DNA of 11,665 nt from contig CAJKXG010000016.1 of the NCBI GenBank assembly GCA_905203795.1, forward strand, positions 1-11,665, read 5' to 3'. How positions within the stretch are numbered: the first letter of the stretch is position 1; the number at the start of each line of letters is the position of its first letter. This DNA comes from an uncultured Oscillospiraceae bacterium (lineage in GTDB: Bacteria > Bacillota > Clostridia > Oscillospirales > Acutalibacteraceae). Of this stretch, positions 6,250 to 11,665 are shown one piece after another. Under the pieces are notes generated by a model, which did no database searches, was not told where the DNA came from, and saw only the letters and a program-made list of their open reading frames with translations. The position numbers were made by a program, and so were the translations under genes.

Positions 6250-6353
6250 GCGGTACAGAAATCTTCTGTCGGCATGAACCGGACGGCGCAAGCGCGCACA
6301 TCGGGATTGACGGCTCATGCTACACCCGTTAGGGTGCATAGCTACTCCCTTTT
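6238..6353 (-). ncRNA. yybP-ykoY family (Mn2+) riboswitch aptamer upstream of oadB
   Basis: The RNA begins AAAAGGGAGTAGC and ends AGCGAGACTTTT, the two conserved strands of this family (GGGGAGUAGC and CAAGACCUUU in well-known members). P1 is AAAAG/CTTTT. P2 is GCTA..CACCC/GGGTG..TAGC (6342-6319). P3 is CATGAGCC/GGTTCATG (about 6318-6311 with 6280-6273), with the conserved CGTCAAT just inside it (6312-6306). P4 is ACAGAA/TTCTGT (6269-6264 with 6260-6255). The order and joining segments match the L. lactis and E. coli members as I recall them. The promoter places the transcription start at or next to P1. Known members sense Mn2+ and mostly control Mn exporters; here the gene is a decarboxylase beta subunit. 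Confidence 0.85.
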
Positions 6354-6359
6354 AAGGGT

Positions 6360-6389
6360 AGTATACGACATCTATATCGCATTTGTCAA
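6360..6389 (-). promoter_or_regulatory. Promoter of the riboswitch-oadB-oadG operon
   Basis: A consensus -35 TTGACA (6389-6384) and a -10 TATACT (6365-6360) are separated by 18 bp. The expected transcription start is around 6353, exactly where the riboswitch P1 helix begins. Confidence 0.85.
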
Positions 6390-6421
6390 CCTAATTTTTG
6401 GAATATAGGTCGCGATCGTTC

Positions 6422-6472
6422 AAAAAGCGGATGACAGCACGTCTCCTTTCGGGCAACGTCCGTCCGATGCGC
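6422..6472 (-). terminator. Probable intrinsic terminator of the MATE gene
   Basis: Downstream of the MATE stop an interrupted stem can form: GCG/CGC, AT/AT, GACGG/CTGTC and ACGT/ACGT, with small bulges and a loop of about 13 nt. It ends in TTTTT (6426-6422) on the minus strand. The stem is imperfect, but position and T-tract support a terminator. Confidence 0.6.
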
Positions 6473-6488
6473 ATTTTTCAGAAGGGAC

Positions 6489-7907
6489 TCACGAGGACGC
6501 CTGTCCGCGAGCAATGGACTTCACAGACAGTTGCCGGTAAGTCATGCCGACCACGATCAAGGACGCGACAAAGGTGAAGATGTCGGCAACCGGCATGGAA
6601 TACAGCACACCGTCCAATTGAAACCACAGCGGCAACAGCAACGCCAGCCCAACACCCAATACGATCTCCCGAATCATCGAGAGCAGCGTCGAAGCCAATG
6701 CCTTGCCCATCGCTTGCAGGAAGATGAACGCCGCTTTGTTGATGCAAGCCGGCACGATCATGCACAGATACACGCGGAAGGCTTTGACCGCAAATTCCGT
6801 GTAATACGCGCTTTCATTCGCCGCGCCGAAAACGGCGATCAACTGCCGCGGAAACACCTCCACGATCAGCAGAGCGATCACACCGACACATGCTTCCGCC
6901 GCCAGCAGCATGGTAAACAGCTTCTTGACGCGATCCTGTCGCTCCGCCCCCATGTTAAAACCGACAATGGGGATACAGCCCGCCGCCATGCCGACGACGA
7001 TGGCGATCACGATCTGAAACACCTTCATCACAATCCCCACGACTGCCATCGGAATCTGCGCATACTGCGCCCGCCCGAAAATCGGATCCAACGCACCGTA
7101 GCGGCGAAGCATATTGTTGATAGCCGCCATCGCCGCCACCAGCGAAATCTGCGACAAAAAGCTGCAAATACCGAGCGCCAGCATCTGCCGATCAATCGAC
7201 GCGTCAAGACGAAAACAGCTTTTCGTCAGCTTCACGGATTTGGTGTGCGTCAGATACCACACCGCCAACGCCGCTGTCAGCACCTGCCCGAGCACCGTCG
7301 CGACCGCCGCCCCCATCATACCCCAGCGGAACACAAAAATGAAGAGTGGATCCAGAAGGATATTGGCAACTGCACCAACCAACGTGGACATCATTGCAAA
7401 TTTCGGACTGCCGTCCGAACGGATGACAGGGTTCATCGCCTGCCCAAACATGTAAAACGGGATTCCAAGCGAAATCCAGAAGAAATATTCCTGCGAATGG
7501 TGAAACGTTTCCGTGTTCACCGTGCCGCCGAACATCGAAATGATCGGGTCGGCAAACAACAGATACACCGCGCACAACAGCACGCCGCTGACGACGGACA
7601 ACACCACCGCATTGCCCACACTGCGTTGGGCATCCGCCGTCTTGCCCTGCCCGAGACGCAGACTGACGAAAGCGCAGCAGCCGTCGCCGATCATCACCGC
7701 GATGGCCAGTGCGATGACCGTCAACGGAAAAACGACGGTGTTGGCCGCATTGCCGTAGGAGCCAAGATAATCGGCATTGGCGATGAAAATCTGATCGACA
7801 ATGTTGTACAGCGCCGCGACCAGCAGCGAGATGATACAGGGGAGCGCATACTTGCGCATCAATTTGCCAAGCCGCTCCTCCGCCAGATACTGTTGATTCG
7901 ATTGCAT
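6489..7907 (-). CDS. MATE family multidrug efflux transporter (MepA-like)
   Basis: This 472-residue protein has about 12 hydrophobic segments in two similar halves, the standard MATE length and topology. Family-typical stretches include LYNIVDQIFIA near residues 38-48, IRSDGSPKFAMM, NILLDPLFIFVFRWGMMGAA, and the second-half QIVIAIVVGMAAGCIPIVGFNMGA. MATE proteins export cationic drugs or metabolites in exchange for Na+ or H+; the substrate here is unknown. The ATG at 7907 has an AAGGAGG site ending about 11 nt upstream. An out-of-frame ATG lies directly after that site. The gene has its own strong promoter followed by a terminator-like hairpin before the ribosome binding site, so expression is probably controlled by attenuation. 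The AraC regulator gene upstream may also act on it. Confidence 0.95.
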   Translation of the reverse strand: MQSNQQYLAEERLGKLMRKYALPCIISLLVAALYNIVDQIFIANADYLGSYGNAANTVVFPLTVIALAIAVMIGDGCCAFVSLRLGQGKTADAQRSVGNAVVLSVVSGVLLCAVYLLFADPIISMFGGTVNTETFHHSQEYFFWISLGIPFYMFGQAMNPVIRSDGSPKFAMMSTLVGAVANILLDPLFIFVFRWGMMGAAVATVLGQVLTAALAVWYLTHTKSVKLTKSCFRLDASIDRQMLALGICSFLSQISLVAAMAAINNMLRRYGALDPIFGRAQYAQIPMAVVGIVMKVFQIVIAIVVGMAAGCIPIVGFNMGAERQDRVKKLFTMLLAAEACVGVIALLIVEVFPRQLIAVFGAANESAYYTEFAVKAFRVYLCMIVPACINKAAFIFLQAMGKALASTLLSMIREIVLGVGLALLLPLWFQLDGVLYSMPVADIFTFVASLIVVGMTYRQLSVKSIARGQASS

Positions 7908-7925
7908 AAAATCGCATACCTCCTT

Positions 7926-7969
7926 AAAAAATAAAAAATGCGTAAATCCTCATCTGGATTTACGCATTT
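7926..7969 (-). promoter_or_regulatory. Attenuator: terminator hairpin in the MATE gene leader
   Basis: A perfect 14-bp stem (7969-7956 with 7949-7936; arm AAATGCGTAAATCC) has a 6-nt loop AGATGA and is followed on the minus strand by TTTATTTTTT (7935-7926, with three further T in the stem). It lies between the gene's own promoter and its AAGGAGG site, so it should terminate most transcripts unless something prevents the hairpin forming. Confidence 0.8.
7950..7967 (-). CDS. Possible five-codon leader ORF (MRKSR) inside the attenuator hairpin
   Basis: ATG at 7967 opens a frame reading M-R-K-S-R and stopping at TGA (7952-7950) in the hairpin loop. The whole ORF occupies the 5' arm and loop, so a ribosome held on it would block hairpin formation and allow readthrough into the MATE gene. 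No clear Shine-Dalgarno precedes it and the predicted 5' leader is only about 13 nt, so it would be nearly leaderless. Speculative. Confidence 0.3.
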   Translation of the reverse strand: MRKSR

Positions 7970-7986
7970 CGCCACACGATAGTATG

Positions 7987-8015
7987 ATAATAGCACAAAA
8001 GCATCAGCTTGTCAA
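7987..8015 (-). promoter_or_regulatory. Strong promoter of the MATE gene
   Basis: The -35 TTGACA (8015-8010) and -10 TATTAT (7992-7987) are 17 bp apart, close to the sigma-A consensus. The -35 is embedded in an inverted repeat, GCTTGTCAAGC (8007-8017 as read on the plus strand), which could be an operator, perhaps for the AraC regulator encoded just upstream. The transcription start should fall near 7980, directly before the attenuator hairpin. Confidence 0.88.
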
Positions 8016-8037
8016 GCGTACAAGACGGGTATTGGCC

Positions 8038-8832
8038 TTATGTTTTTTCCGAGACCAGTTGCTTGCGGTAGGCCGTTGGGGTCATGCCCGCCAACGATTT
8101 GAACGCGCGGTTAAAGGTGCGCTGGCTGTCGAACCCGCACTGCGCGGCGACCTCCTGAATCGAGATGCGGGGATGGCCCAAAAGCTGCTGTGCCAACCCC
8201 ACCCGCAGCGAATTGACATAATCGTTGAAGCCGACCTGCACTTTTCCCGAAAACAAGCGGGACAAATGCTGCCGATTCGCACCGATCGCCTCCGCAACCT
8301 GCCCGATGGTCAGCGACTCGGTAAAATGCTCCGAAATGTAGACGAGCATCCGCTGCATCGCCGGTTCGGCGCTGTTGAGCTGCACCTTTTGCAGTGTCAA
8401 TTGCTCCAACACCCGCCCGACGAGCACCGCGAGGAAGCCCTTGGCAATGCTCATTTTCGATTCGTTCACCGCACGCGGCATCGCCTCCAGACAATACCGC
8501 ACATCGGGGTGCACCTGCTCGGCGGTCAAAATCGGCCATTTGCACTGATAGCGCTGCAATTTGGTGACGAAATCCGCCGCCAACTCCGCGTCAAACACCA
8601 GCGTAACGCTCTCGCTCGACTCATCGGTGACGTATTGATGCACCTTGTTCGGGAACACCATCAGCAGATCGCCCTCGTGCAGTATGTGCTGCTCCCCTTG
8701 CAGAGCGATGCGGATGCTTCCCTCTTTCACATAGAGAAACTCCACTTCCTTGTGCAGATGAGCATTGGCGCAGATGTTGTGAAAAAAGAAAAACTTCACC
8801 GGCAGCGGCTGCTGTTCATAAAATGCCGGCAT
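8038..8832 (-). CDS. AraC family transcriptional regulator with cupin sensor domain
   Basis: This 264-residue protein has an N-terminal cupin-like domain (about 10-90; HLHKEVEFLYVKEGSIRI and EGDLLMVFPNKVH) and a C-terminal AraC tandem helix-turn-helix (about 165-262). The two recognition regions are IGQVAEAIGANRQHLSRLF and IQEVAAQCGFDSQRTFNRAF, with the family signature ending GMTPTAYRKQ. Cupin-AraC proteins usually sense a sugar or small metabolite; the ligand is unknown. The ATG has GGAGGG about 7 nt upstream and starts 21 bp after the walJ-like stop, suggesting cotranscription with murA and walJ. No terminator is evident between its stop and the MATE promoter 22 bp further on, so read-through toward the MATE attenuator is possible. 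Confidence 0.93.
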   Translation of the reverse strand: MPAFYEQQPLPVKFFFFHNICANAHLHKEVEFLYVKEGSIRIALQGEQHILHEGDLLMVFPNKVHQYVTDESSESVTLVFDAELAADFVTKLQRYQCKWPILTAEQVHPDVRYCLEAMPRAVNESKMSIAKGFLAVLVGRVLEQLTLQKVQLNSAEPAMQRMLVYISEHFTESLTIGQVAEAIGANRQHLSRLFSGKVQVGFNDYVNSLRVGLAQQLLGHPRISIQEVAAQCGFDSQRTFNRAFKSLAGMTPTAYRKQLVSEKT

Positions 8833-8853
8833 CGTGTTCCCTCCTTTCCGAAT

Positions 8854-9645
8854 CTAGAAAACCACGACGCCGGCGGTGTCCGCGGGAGCGGCGACGCTGA
8901 GACGATAGTCATACCCCGCGCGCAAGCCGCCCGCCGTCAGCGCGTTTTCCGCCGTGTGATACGCCAGATCGGGCAGGTTGTTTTCGCGGCTGAGATGCGC
9001 CAGTATAAACCGCGTCGTCCCGCCCGCCGCCAACGCGGTCAACTCGGCGGCGCACGCGTCGTTGGACAGATGCCCCGTATCCGCCAGAATGCGGCGCTTC
9101 AAAAAATACGGATACGCGCCTGTGCGCAGCATCTGCAAATCGTGATTGGATTCCAGCTGCACCAGATCGCAGCCGTGCAGCGCCATGCGGACGGTGTCGG
9201 TCATGCGACCGATATCGGTCGCCACCGCCGCCACGCGGTCGTCGGCGGTATGTACCCGATAGCCGCAGCTTTGGCGGCTATCGTGCGGGGTGGGAAACCA
9301 TTCCACAAACAGGCTGCCCGCCTCGTATCCCGCCTGTTCCAACGGGTGACAGCACACGTCCGGCTCGAGAAAACCGCCCTCCATGATGCCCGCCAGCGTC
9401 CCCGCCGTGGCGTAAACGGGATACCCGTAGCGCTTGACCAACACCCGCAGACCGCATACGTGGTCGCGATGCTCATGCGTCACAAAAACCGCGCGAATCA
9501 AAGCGGGATCGATCCCCCGCTCGGTCAGCGCGGTCTGAATGCGTTTGGCACTGACGCCGGCATCGATCAAAATGCCGCCGTCACCGCCGCCGATATACGT
9601 ACAATTGCCGCTGCTGCCGCTGAAAAGCGGGCAATATCGTGCCAT
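8854..9645 (-). CDS. walJ: MBL-fold metallo-hydrolase, WalJ/YycJ-like
   Basis: This 263-residue metallo-beta-lactamase-fold protein opens with RYCPLFSGSSGNCTYI, typical of YycJ/WalJ. Metal-binding motifs are visible: D28 in LIDAG, HEHRDH (57-62), H121 in TPHDS, D144 in ATDIG, H192 in GHLSND and H217 in HLSRENN. The family is a predicted exonuclease or hydrolase. In Bacilli it belongs to the WalRK cell-wall regulon and affects cell division or DNA repair. Here it follows murA by 16 nt with a GGAGGAG site 6 nt before the ATG, so it is cotranscribed with a cell-wall gene, though no walRK genes are in the window. The family call is firm; the orthology implied by the symbol is less so. Confidence 0.93.
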   Translation of the reverse strand: MARYCPLFSGSSGNCTYIGGGDGGILIDAGVSAKRIQTALTERGIDPALIRAVFVTHEHRDHVCGLRVLVKRYGYPVYATAGTLAGIMEGGFLEPDVCCHPLEQAGYEAGSLFVEWFPTPHDSRQSCGYRVHTADDRVAAVATDIGRMTDTVRMALHGCDLVQLESNHDLQMLRTGAYPYFLKRRILADTGHLSNDACAAELTALAAGGTTRFILAHLSRENNLPDLAYHTAENALTAGGLRAGYDYRLSVAAPADTAGVVVF

Positions 9646-9661
9646 GCCGAACTCCTCCGCG

Positions 9662-10948
9662 TCACAGCGCCTGCCGCAGCAGCGCGTCGGGCAGCTCCAC
9701 CCGTTTGATGTCCGCTCCGAGCGCCCGCAGCTTTTCGCTCAAATTCTCATAACCACGTTCGATGTGGTGAATGTCCTCGATCTCCGTCATTCCCTGCGCC
9801 GCCAACGCCGCGATCACCATCGCCGCGCCCGCACGCAGATCCACCGCCTTGACCGGCGCGCCGGTCAGATGATCCACGCCCTGAAACACCGCGGTCTTTC
9901 CGTCCACCTGCACCATTGCGCCCATGCGGCGCAGTTCGTCGATATAGCGGAAACGGTTGTCCCACACATCCTCGGTCAAAATGCTCGTCCCCTCCGCCAG
10001 CGAGAGCAGCACGCCCGCCTGCGGCTGCATGTCCGTCGGGAAACCCGGATGCGGCATCGTCTTGATGTTGCAGTGCACCAACGGCTGATCGCGCACGATG
10101 CGGATGGAATCGTCGTATTCGGTGACCTCCACGCCCATCTCCTCCAGCTTGGCGGTGATGGACTCGAGGTGCTTCGGAATGACGTTTTTGACCAGCACAT
10201 CGCCGCCGGTCGCGGCCGCCGCCGCCATATACGTCCCCGCCTCGATCTGGTCGGGAATGATGGAATAGGTCGTGCCGTGCAGCTCCTCCACACCGCGGAT
10301 CTTGATGACGTCGGTACCCGCGCCGCTCACATCCGCGCCCATGAAGTTGAGGAAGTTGGCGAGATCGACGATGTGCGGCTCCTTCGCCGCGTTTTCGATG
10401 ACCGTCACACCCCGCGCTTTCACCGCCGCCAGCATGATGTTGATGGTCGCGCCGACGGTGATTTTATCGAGATAGATGGAACTGCCCACCAAACGCGAAC
10501 CGACCACCTCGATCATGCCGTTTTCCATCGGCGAGGTGATACCGCCCAGCGCTTTGAAGCCTTTCAGATGCTGATCGATCGGGCGCACGCCGAAATCGCA
10601 GCCGCCCGGCATCGGCACGCGTGCCGTACCGAACCGCCCCAGCAGCGCGCCGAGAAAATAGTACGACGCACGCATATGCCGCGCCAGATCATACGGTACG
10701 ACATACGAGTGGATAGGACGGGGGTCGATTTCCACGGTGTTTTTATTGATACGGCGCACCTGCGCGCCGAGAACAGACAAAATTTCCAACGCGGTGGACA
10801 CATCGGCAATGTTCGGGACATTTTCCAGGCAGCACACGCCGCCGGACAGCACGACGGCAGGCAGAATCGCGACCACGGCGTTCTTCGCACCGCTGATCTC
10901 CACTTCGCCGCACAGCCGCGCGCCGCCGTTGATACGGTATTTTTCCAA
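9662..10948 (-). CDS. murA: UDP-N-acetylglucosamine 1-carboxyvinyltransferase (MurA/MurZ)
   Basis: This is the first committed step of peptidoglycan synthesis, transferring enolpyruvate from PEP to UDP-GlcNAc in the cytosol. The 428-residue protein shows the substrate-binding Lys-Asn in ISGAKNAVVAILP (about 22-23), the catalytic Cys (Cys115-equivalent, the fosfomycin target) in PGGCDFGVRPIDQHL, FPTDMQPQ, and the active-site Arg in DLRAGAAMVIAAL. The start is TTG at 10948: the encoded N-terminus MEKYRINGGARL matches the family start, no in-frame ATG lies upstream before a TAG at 10966-10964, and GGAG occurs twice just upstream. It heads the murA-walJ-araC unit. Many Firmicutes carry two MurA paralogues; which one this is cannot be told from the window. 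Confidence 0.96.
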   Translation of the reverse strand: MEKYRINGGARLCGEVEISGAKNAVVAILPAVVLSGGVCCLENVPNIADVSTALEILSVLGAQVRRINKNTVEIDPRPIHSYVVPYDLARHMRASYYFLGALLGRFGTARVPMPGGCDFGVRPIDQHLKGFKALGGITSPMENGMIEVVGSRLVGSSIYLDKITVGATINIMLAAVKARGVTVIENAAKEPHIVDLANFLNFMGADVSGAGTDVIKIRGVEELHGTTYSIIPDQIEAGTYMAAAAATGGDVLVKNVIPKHLESITAKLEEMGVEVTEYDDSIRIVRDQPLVHCNIKTMPHPGFPTDMQPQAGVLLSLAEGTSILTEDVWDNRFRYIDELRRMGAMVQVDGKTAVFQGVDHLTGAPVKAVDLRAGAAMVIAALAAQGMTEIEDIHHIERGYENLSEKLRALGADIKRVELPDALLRQAL

Positions 10949-11027
10949 GCGTCTCCACTCCCACTACAGTATCTTTATGAAACGCGTTGCAGACATTCAC
11001 GCGTAGTTATCCAAGTATAGTATATAT

Positions 11028-11056
11028 AGTATATCACGCTTTCGCAGAAAATGCAA
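11028..11056 (-). promoter_or_regulatory. Promoter of murA
   Basis: A -35 TTGCAT (11056-11051) and a -10 TATACT (11033-11028) with a TGn extension are 17 bp apart. The region just downstream (11014-11027) repeats TATACT-like sequences, giving alternative -10 elements. The leader to the TTG start would be about 70 nt. I see no terminator or recognised RNA motif in it. Confidence 0.7.
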
Positions 11057-11126
11057 ACTGTATTTTTCTCGATATGGATTCTTTTTCCTTCTTATTTTGT
11101 CGAAAACGATCGACACGCCGGAACAG

Positions 11127-11154
11127 TCGAAATCCCCCTGTATAAGGATATAAT
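11127..11154 (+). promoter_or_regulatory. Possible promoter of the DUF5685 gene
   Basis: A perfect -10 TATAAT (11149-11154) lies 16 bp after a weak -35 TCGAAA (11127-11132). A second -10-like TATGAT at 11193-11198 lacks a good -35. An inverted repeat GTCGA/TCGAC (11099-11114) lies just upstream. The rest of the 10949-11230 intergenic region is AT-rich with no other feature I can name. Confidence 0.45.
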
Positions 11155-11230
11155 ATTTACAATTCTTTCATATACTTTTGCCGAAAATACGGTATGATAG
11201 GGGCAGACGAATCGCGGGGGCGCGGGAAAG

Positions 11231-11665
11231 ATGTTTGGGTATGTAAAAATTTGGAAGCCGGAGCTGAAAGTGGCGGAATACGAGCAATATCAAGGCGTAT
11301 ACTGTTCGCTGTGCAAGCAGCTCGGTCGCCGATACGGCTTGTTTTCCCGCCTGACCCTCAGCTACGACCTCGCGTTTCTCGCGTTGTTTCATCTGTCGCT
11401 GAAACCGCACTGTGCCGGCTTTTCCAAAGGACGGTGCAGTTTTAACCCGTCCAAGCGCTGTCTCGATTGCAAGGACGACGCGCTGGCGTTTGCGGCGGAT
11501 GCGGCGGTGCTGCTGACGTATCACAAGCTGCGGGACAATATCGCCGACAACGGCTTTTTCAAAGGATTGCCCGCGCGCCTGTTGCTGCCGTTCGCCGCAC
11601 TGGCGGCACGCAAAGCCCGCCGTCTGTGCCCGGACGTCGCCGCCGTTGTCGCGGACTGCATGGCG
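11231..11665 (+). CDS. DUF5685 family protein (partial, N-terminal 145 residues)
   Basis: The frame is open from ATG at 11231 to the window edge. The N-terminus MFGYVKIWKPELKVAEYEQY, then VYCSLCKQLGRRYGL and LSYDLAFLAL, resembles the uncharacterised DUF5685 family of Clostridia. Cysteines come in motif-like positions: C25 and C28 (CSLC), C61, C69, then C77 and C80 (CLDC), suggesting a bound metal or Fe-S cluster. No signal peptide is seen. The following segment is Ala/Leu/Arg-rich and helical. The ribosome binding site is weak (CGGGAAAG directly before ATG). The gene is divergent from murA. Function is unknown, and the family call rests on recall of the conserved N-terminus. Confidence 0.8.
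   Translation, partial: MFGYVKIWKPELKVAEYEQYQGVYCSLCKQLGRRYGLFSRLTLSYDLAFLALFHLSLKPHCAGFSKGRCSFNPSKRCLDCKDDALAFAADAAVLLTYHKLRDNIADNGFFKGLPARLLLPFAALAARKARRLCPDVAAVVADCMA

Noticed and set aside
4900..6408. Long plus-strand open frame (about 500 codons) opposite oadB/oadG
   Set aside because: Its translation is rich in His, Arg, Gln and Asp, without any domain. It is the antisense of the clear OadB/OadG genes and the riboswitch, a common artefact in GC-rich DNA.
7936..7969. MATE leader hairpin as an ANTAR hexaloop target
   Set aside because: The 6-nt loop AGAUGA has A at position 1, but G at position 5, not 4. There is only one hairpin, whereas the known target needs two in tandem.
7984..11020. 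Two long plus-strand open frames opposite the araC, walJ and murA genes
   Set aside because: Both are antisense to well-recognised proteins and show no family motifs or credible ribosome binding sites.
11014..11033. TATA-rich short repeat as a possible repeat element
   Set aside because: It is a run of overlapping -10-like sequences in the murA promoter region, too short and simple to call a separate element.
11168..11524. Minus-strand open frame at the right edge
   Set aside because: It overlaps the DUF5685 gene, which has a family-like N-terminus on the plus strand; the minus frame has no recognisable features.

Overview
The window looks like chromosomal DNA from a GC-rich member of the Clostridia, probably Oscillospiraceae/Ruminococcaceae-like. 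This is inferred from gene content: a short type I glutamine synthetase followed by an ANTAR regulator, a Na+-translocating decarboxylase beta subunit with a tiny gamma-like subunit, a DUF5685 protein, a heterodimeric ABC exporter under a MarR regulator, and strong AGGAGG ribosome binding sites. Nearly every gene lies on the minus strand. The exceptions are a DtxR/MntR-type regulator (2507-2875) and the DUF5685 gene at the right edge. I saw no mobile element, CRISPR array, tRNA or rRNA.

Layout. (1) 1-2400: a minus-strand marR - ABC exporter - ABC exporter operon with 4-bp and 3-bp gene overlaps; the last gene is cut by the window edge. Its promoter carries a perfect 14-bp palindrome and a second near-copy 35 bp upstream. 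(2) 2446-2965: a metal-dependent DtxR/MntR-type repressor on the plus strand, with its own extended -10 promoter and a bidirectional terminator. (3) 2968-4848: a glutamine synthetase-like gene and an ANTAR antiterminator, with a clear promoter. (4) 4851-6389: an OadB-OadG pair. Its leader is a recognisable yybP-ykoY (Mn2+) riboswitch whose 3' strand is shared with an intrinsic terminator. (5) 6422-8015: a MATE efflux gene whose leader holds a strong promoter, a 14-bp terminator hairpin and a five-codon ORF inside that hairpin. (6) 8038-11056: murA - walJ-like metallo-hydrolase - AraC regulator, tightly spaced behind one visible promoter. (7) 11127-11665: the divergent, truncated DUF5685 gene.

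Themes. Two drug-efflux loci each carry their own control: MarR operators for the ABC exporter, and an attenuator-like leader for the MATE gene. There are also two manganese/iron-sensing elements, the DtxR/MntR protein and the yybP-ykoY RNA.

The two points most worth a second look are these. The glutamine synthetase keeps its fold motifs but has Gly at two of three n1-metal ligands and Lys at the catalytic flap Glu, and it sits next to an RNA-binding ANTAR regulator whose receiver also lacks its phospho-acceptor Asp. Second, a Mn2+ riboswitch controls a sodium-pump decarboxylase beta/gamma pair that has no carboxyltransferase subunit nearby.
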